Translations under genes and position numbers: made by a program
Notes under the pieces: model-generated
The model's input: the letters and a program-made list of their open reading frames with translations, nothing else
Database searches by the model: none
What the model was told of the DNA's origin: nothing
DNA from: Psococerastis gibbosa
Lineage: Eukaryota > Arthropoda > Insecta > Psocodea > Psocidae
Length of the DNA: 64,000 bases
Direction of reading: 5' to 3'
Assembly (NCBI GenBank): GCA_963971405.1
Contig: OZ020491.1
Coordinates: 16,548,855 to 16,612,854 of the forward strand
In this document: in pieces, positions 58,115-64,000 of the stretch
Layout: each line of letters starts with the position of its first letter
Position numbering within the stretch: the stretch's first letter is position 1

Positions 58115-58930
58115 TATAGATCTTGTCGAATGAACGAGGAATACACTATAATTATGTAGCTGTAAAAATCTGCTACGTTCTTTGTTCTAACTCTACAGCA
58201 TAGTTTGCCTTAACGTTTTGCCTTATATTTATTGTAATATTTAGGACAAGTGCTGAACAATGTAAACAAACTGAACTTATGTATGCAGTTTCTATTGTAT
58301 GGCAGGTTTTAATGAACCTACAAAATACAACAACTCCCATTGCCCACACTCACAGGCTTAGCACCAATATATATAATAACAAATAACATACCTGGGGAAT
58401 TATCAAATGTTTTGTCATATTGGCATGAAGATGTACTAAAAAAATGTTTCACCTACGGGCTACGCCTAGCTTAATGAACAGCAATTAATCTAATAATAAT
58501 GTGTGAGTTTAATTTTTAATTTACTTCCATTCCCATAAGTAAATTTACATTCATTAGGGTTTATTTACGATAGTTTACACTGATTCCCTGTTATTGGTTT
58601 CGGTAGGTGCTACGGCTGTTGTAGACTTGTTATGGAAATTGAGCAAATCGTACGGTACCTCAGTTGTCTGGGGTGCCATGTAGTTCTTTTAGTATCTAAT
58701 TGTAGCTATGGGATGTTTGAAATTGGTGATGAATGCATTAAATATGTTTCGGAGATGTTCCATTTGATGTGAGCGGTGCTTTGGGGCTCCTCAAAGTCTT
58801 CAGTGTCCAAATTAAAATCACTCCCGTGGTTGATTGCAATTTTAATGTTACTGGACCATTTAGAATGGAAGATGTGGGTCACCTGAATTTCCCCAGGTCA
58901 AATACAAAGATTCCATTTAACATTTAACAT
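58115..58930. other. No gene seen
   Basis: AT-rich DNA with no supported frame and no recognised repeat. Confidence 0.4.
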
Positions 58931-58933
58931 TTT

Positions 58934-60066
58934 GCCAACGGCCTTACCATGTTGATTTCATTAGAGCAGAGCATGTTTCAAACTGCGGCAACTTGGTAGT
59001 GCGCACAGCGTTGGCAGGGGAACCTGGTGGGACATGATAACTCGCTCAGGCAGTATAAGTCGAGTCCTGGTCACCTCCGATTTAATCGTGTGACTTTACC
59101 ATGTTCCCCAAGTGGTTCGGAACAGTGGCGGCTCGTCCATAAGGGCACTGGGGCTACAGCCCTCCCATAATTTTACAGGCAAACAGAGCAATTTCCTTTT
59201 AATAATAATAATAATAATAATAAAATAATAATATACTATTCTGAAGAAAAATGCAACTGCTGCAATTCGGCTATGCTATGTGCGTGCTCTGGGCAACTTG
59301 GGGCAATTTTCAATTTAGCCCCGGGTCGCCATGGCAACCGAGTCAGGCAAAAGTTAAGAAGATCGTTCGCACCATTGAAAAGGTGTACACAACTTTTCTC
59401 TTATGGACCTTGCAATGCAATTCATGCCATATGCATTTATACATGGGCAGCGGGGCAGCGCCCCAAAAATGACTTTAAATGTTTCGTATTAATAATATCG
59501 TTGAATATTGGTATTTTTTTTAAATCATAATTATAAGAGTTATTTTTGAGAAGAGTTTCACTATTTTGTCATGACTGATGATTATTATAAAATTTTTCAA
59601 AGAAGAATTTTTGACTAGGGAAGTCAGGTTCTGCCCAACGGCCAGGCAGGGTAATGTAAACAAATATTACAAAAATGTAAACAGCGAGTGATAGACTTGT
59701 CTGCCACATCGAAATGCCGAAGAATCTATTTGATATTCAAGTAGGCCTAGTGGTAAGTTATTTGCTATTACTTTATTACAATTCGTTGCCCCACCATTTT
59801 GATACACCACGAGCCGCCACTGGTTCGGAATCCACTATAATCAGGATGTCCACCCTGTTAGTCAACTCCCCTTTCCCCGAGGTGAAAGAGTCTGCCCTTA
59901 GGGTGCCTCAAGTTAACAAACAGACTCACTCCCCCCGCCAGGCTGACAGGGTTGCTTAAAGCAGAAATGCTGAAAGCCGGCGTTAGAAACACACCAACAC
60001 CATTTAACGGTGAAGAGACTCGGGTCTGGTCCATTGAAGGGTGCCAGCTACCTAACGTGGAAAAGA
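58934..60066 (+). mobile_element. 5S-like SINE, family C, split by a hAT-type element
   Basis: The head GCCAACGGCCTTACCATGTT at 58934 and body up to 59122 continue at 59831-60066 (TCCACTATAATCAGGATGTC, GTTAACAAACAGACTCACTC) to a 3' end near GGGTGCCAGCTACCTAACG. The intervening 700 bp is a hAT-type insertion. Best view of the full-length family C. Confidence 0.6.
59123..59822. mobile_element. hAT-type non-autonomous element in the SINE
   Basis: A 700-bp element begins CAGTGGCGGCTCGT and ends ACGAGCCGCCACTG, flanked by a perfect 8-bp duplication GTTCGGAA (59115-59122 and 59823-59830). It contains an (AAT)n tract at 59200-59222. The small frames at 59251-59530 do not encode a transposase. A similar solo end lies at 28099. 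Confidence 0.88.
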
Positions 60067-60092
60067 TAGATAGATAAAACGTATATTACTGT

Positions 60093-60481
60093 ACTCTTAA
60101 GGGCAAACCGGAGTCGCCGATATTCAATTTCTGTGCAAACTTCAATTTTTATGGAACGCAGAACAATGAAAAAATGCTGAATGGAAAGAAGAATTTTTTC
60201 TCCTAATTTTGATATAGTATGTTGCAATTATCAATACCGATCGGCTATAGTTAGCGAACGTGATATATATAATAACGGTCACTCAGGAGTTCAAGCTGAA
60301 GGAGTTCATCAACTGTGGCGAATTGGGGTTAGTTAATGCCACATACTATACATCAAAATTAGGAGAAAAAATTCTTCTTTTCATTCAGCATTTTTTCATT
60401 GTTCTGCGTTCCATATTTCATGAGAAATTGAAGTTTGAACAGAAAATGTAATATCGGCGACTCCGGTTTGCCCTTAAGAGT
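60093..60481. mobile_element. Long-arm palindromic MITE (ACTCTTAAGGGCAAACCGG)
   Basis: Arms of about 140 bp (60093-60232 and 60342-60481) are near-perfect inverses starting ACTCTTAAGGGCAAACCGGA. The spacer is about 110 bp. No target duplication is obvious. Only one copy is in the window. The frame 60260-60451 inside is not coding. Confidence 0.75.
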
Positions 60482-60989
60482 TGGCAGACACTGATCCTGG
60501 GAGTTAGAGGCTAGAATTCTAGCTCACAAAATAGCCTACATTCGTTTTAAGGTCGCTTCCGTTTTTATAACTGAAAATAAGGTGTGAGATGACGTTATTC
60601 CTGGTAAAATAATTGAGAGGGGATCATTGCACTTGAGGATGGTGGCTTGTAAATGAAAATTATACGCCATTACAAGCAGCAACCAACTAGAACGATTCCC
60701 ATGGTTTCTCGTTACGGCGTGTACCTGTAATAAAAACTATACACAAGGTGTATGTGAAGTTACACTTAAAAGCCTTGTCTTTTTTAACAAGACTGATTCT
60801 TTGGACCAGAACGTTAGCTAGAGGAGCCCAACTTGTCAACTAGTGTTATTCGGGAATTCAAGCAAGATACAGTATTACTTCGTTAACTTGATACTAGAGT
60901 ATTAAATGTGTCAAGTTCTTTTATATAAAAGGTTCCCTTAATACGTAAATCAAGGCTCTCCATTGTTAAAAATAAAATGTTTAGTGGGT

Positions 60990-61300
60990 GGGGAATAAAG
61001 AAAATTGGCACACCAAAATCTGAAACTTTTATTGAATTTTTATTTCTTATTAAATTTACTAAGCAAGTTATTCCAGATTTAGTCAAGTTGTTGTTCGTCA
61101 TATTCTTCGGGTATTTTTAATTAAGTTCATCAGTTCTTCGATGAAACTTACTGGGGACTAAAATTTCCCCTAGTAAAGTGCATGGGAAAACTACAACACA
61201 AACAATTAAAAAAAAACCTATAATACGATAATAGAAAATATTATCGTTCGCATCGGATTTTGGGTGCCAATATTCTACGCTCCATATCTTCTTAATAGGC
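60990..61300. mobile_element. MITE family D copy
   Basis: Contains TTTACTAAGCAAGTTATTCC, GGGTATTTTTAATTAAG and TTGGGTGCCAATATTCTACG with CATATCTTCTTAATAGG at the right end, matching the family. The left arm is less clear. Confidence 0.5.
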
Positions 61301-61946
61301 CTAGTAAACTAATGTTGAACAAATTGGATAAATCCTATGAGTTTCAACATTTTCACCTGTTATTAATACTTCAACAGCGAGGTTTAATCGAGTTCTGGTT
61401 ATAGAAAGGACGTATTGTTAATTTATAATGAACTGCTTATTGTATTGGAGTATCGTATGTTTCCGTAATTCTTTCTTCCATTTTATAATAACTCGAGATT
61501 TCTCGAAGTTTAACGAACTGAAAGTTTTATTCAGCTTTTGTGTGTGTTTTACTCGCTTTTTTATGTGACATTTTATTGGTTGCATAAACAAGTTTTTATG
61601 TTCTTTCAAATGTCTTCCTAATGAGACTGAGTCTGCTAAAGTGCTGTTGCTTTAGTGTGGAAGTTTTATTATTAAATATGCACATTGAAGTGCTGGTTTC
61701 TTTGGTCACCATCGCGCACAACATTAATTTTAACTCAAGTTGCTTTGACGGCATAAGTGATATTAATCTCCCATTGCGTGCGTCGTTGTCATGGACAGCA
61801 ATTGGCAATTGAGCAAATGTTAGAGAAGTTTCCTGTGGTGTAATAGGGTGGTACTCTTCAGTGGGTGTACACAGCCTAGCTTACTATGATTTGTACTAAA
61901 TTTAATTTAACATCCAGACATTACCCCAATGTAATGCTAATTGATA

Positions 61947-61987
61947 AATAGGAAAGAATGTACGGGTTCACTCGTACCGGTTCTGTT
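61947..61987 (+). repeat. Terminal fragment of a Helentron-derived variant
   Basis: TTGATAAATAGGAAAGAATG followed by TACGGGTTCACTCGTACCGG and TTCT is the terminal hairpin block of the family. The stem is changed (TACGGG with CTCGTA) but still pairs. Only the 3' end is present. Confidence 0.5.
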
Positions 61988-62159
61988 ACATGTTATATCG
62001 TACTTTATTGAAGAAAATAAAAATTGAATTGAAGTTAGTAAATAGGTAAGTAAAGCTAGTTTCGATATATATATGTATATATTATTCGATATACTGTATA
62101 TCATACTAGAAACTGTCATTTTTAAGACCCATGGATCACGAAAAATTCAGTCAGTTTCT

Positions 62160-62475
62160 ATTTTTTTTATTTAGTTTACTACGTAAGTTTTGGACTATGG
62201 TAGTTGTAGAGAACTTATTCATACACAATATCATATGGTATTTTTATTTGTTGGTGCTGCCATGAACTTTACATTGCGTTAAATTACTGTAGTCCTCCAT
62301 TATGACCGTTAAGTTCATTAAATAATTACAACACCAAAAATTACAAATACTCCTTGATATTGGGTATGGAGTAGTCCTCTACAACTTCCATAGACCAAAT
62401 CTTTATAACTTAGTAAATTAAATTTAAAAAATAACAAATCCAGGGGTGACCAATATTTACGTTTCACATCCTCTT
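62160..62475. mobile_element. MITE family D copy
   Basis: The left half has TTAGTTTACTACGTAAGTT and TGTAGAGAACTTATTCATAC. The right half has GGAGTAGTCCTCTACAACTT, TATAACTTAGTAAATTAAAT and GTTTCACATCCTCTTATG. The arms are inverse-like about a centre near 62300. Confidence 0.6.
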
Positions 62476-62479
62476 ATGC

Positions 62480-64000
62480 GGTCGTGTACTTTTTTAATGA
62501 ACTCGTGCAGGTTTATCTTATAGCCGGCTCTCTTTGCGGTCATCCATCCATTTGGAACATTGTAAACAATGAAAAATTTGCCACCCCCCAATGAAATGCA
62601 AACAATAAGGGGTGATTTATATTTGGCCGCATGCTGACTCTATTCTGCATACGTCATCCCTCTCTTTACTCTATTATTTTACAGCGCTCACTTGCCTGAT
62701 TACTGCTCTTTTATCATACTGCATTGCTCTGACTTTGCACTTTTCGCTGAAGTTGAAACAGGTATTAAATTTGTGACTTTTTAGAAAGAGTGCATGCAGT
62801 AGGATGATTTTAAAGAAAATTGAGTGCCGCAGAAATGGCAATATTTGTTAATTTATCGATTTTGTGATGTATAGTACATTTATTAAATCTGCGTTTTTCT
62901 GATCTTTAATGCATTCTTGAAAATCACCTCAAGAAAAACTGAGAAGTACGCTGGTTAGTTTGGTTATCGGTACTACAGGAATGTTAACTTACCTTAATAT
63001 AACTAGGGATAACTCGATAATACCGACACTAAGAAGGACTTTTTTATTGTTTCTATTACTAAGCCAACCTAACCTAACCTAACCTAACCTAAGAAGACTC
63101 CTACTGTACCTGATTTCGATGTTTTTCAGCACTGTTTGCCCTTAAACATACCTGTAATTCTCCTAGGGGTTTACCATTGCAGTGGCCAATGATCATATAT
63201 AAATAGACAGATATTTACACACTAACAGCAACTGCCACCTGTCCGTAAGTAATGAACACGTGAGTGCTGGACGGTGTTTCAGTGTTTGTTTTACATTGCC
63301 CGCTAACTCTGCCCACGCGCCTGGACAAGGGCGTATATAACTCAGTACACCCCCTTGTGTGACAGTACAATAATTATGTACCAAAGACCGCATACCGCCC
63401 CATCCCTTATCGTTATTGCATTAGATTCGCCCCCACTGGTGTGGAATTGTGCGATTGACGATTAATGGCTTGGGGTTAGGGGCGGTTTCGGGGTTCTAGG
63501 GTTGTCTTTTGTAGAATATTGCTGAGTTGGTTTTGCAGGGGTGCCGGTAATGTCTTTAATGGTGGCTGTTTCTTTTTTGTCCATTATTCGTGACTAGGGT
63601 GACAAAGAAGTGTGATGTAATTTACGGTATGCGGTGTCGTTAGAGCTCTGCTTCCATTAGTACCTTTCAGGGTGGAGGACATAGGGGATTATCTACATGT
63701 ACGTGCATTGTTTACTTATGGGAATATAAATTAAGGTCCTGATGGAATAGACAGGACAGGGGCAGCTGACCCCGAAGATTTCATAAAACATTACGTAAAA
63801 TGTTTTCTGAGGGAGGAAGAGTAAGCCATAGGTCAGCATTACTTAGGTACCTAAATTAATAGAATTAACGTGAGTTCGAAGTTGGATTTAGCTAAAAAGC
63901 ACCTTCAGGGAATTTTAAGTTCCCCCCCCCCCCCGCCCCTCCCTTTGTAGGCTATAGAACCCAAATAAATAACGCATCGCTGGTGAAAGTTCTCGTCTAT
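62480..64000. other. No gene seen; SINE tail fragment, TTAGG block, C run
   Basis: At 63041-63070 a fragment TTCTATTACTAAGCCAACCT matches the 3' end of SINE family A. The (AACCT)n block follows directly. A C run lies near 63922-63934. The reverse frame 63193-63393 has no recognised domain. Confidence 0.4.
63066..63092 (-). repeat. (TTAGG)n interstitial telomere-like block
   Basis: Five AACCT units (TTAGG on the other strand), the insect telomere motif. It starts exactly where a SINE tail ends in GCCAACCT, so it may have arisen by slippage rather than from a telomere. Confidence 0.7.

Overview
The window looks like gene-poor, repeat-rich insect nuclear DNA. It is AT-rich, and nearly all of the long open frames belong to transposable elements. 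The only convincing host gene is a six-exon gene of the insect 27 kDa hemolymph glycoprotein (DUF1397) type. A short (TTAGG)n block, the insect telomere motif, and Helentron-derived (DINE/HINE-like) repeats also fit an insect. No rRNA gene, functional tRNA gene, CRISPR array or bacterial-style operon was seen. No LTR retrovirus-like or Polinton-like element was recognised.

Layout. At 0-10 kb there is a palindromic MITE (181-640), a tRNA-type SINE, a decayed Tc1 transposon (2392-3605), a small hAT MITE with long G runs (4949-5126), a Helentron-derived element (6889-7735) and a second MITE of the first family (8998-9629). At 10-20 kb there is a SINE split by a LINE 3' end, then a SINE split by a Penelope-like element (13761-15393), then two more Helentron-derived copies. 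At 19568-22663 lies a nearly whole APE-type LINE with a 9-bp target-site duplication. From 22.7 to 37 kb there are only dispersed repeats, MITE dimers and unassigned DNA.

The host gene occupies 37238-42496 on the + strand. I reconstructed it from splice sites and reading phase, and it gives a 275-residue secreted protein that is probably GPI-anchored. Its introns hold a SINE, tandem MITE dimers, two copies of a palindrome-within-a-palindrome composite, a LINE fragment split by a hAT MITE, and an inverted SINE pair. The two composites flank exon 4 in opposite orientation.

From 42.5 to 64 kb there are LINE 3' fragments, a 26-bp minisatellite with a 78-bp higher-order period, more palindromic MITEs, Helentron-derived copies, three hAT-type elements and a SINE whose head resembles 5S rRNA.

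The retroelements (APE LINE, RTE-like LINE ends, Penelope-like) supply reverse transcriptase. Most other repeats are non-autonomous passengers of hAT, Tc1/PIF-like and Helentron machinery, and none of these shows an intact transposase or helicase here. All family assignments come from reading the sequence by eye; no database search was run.
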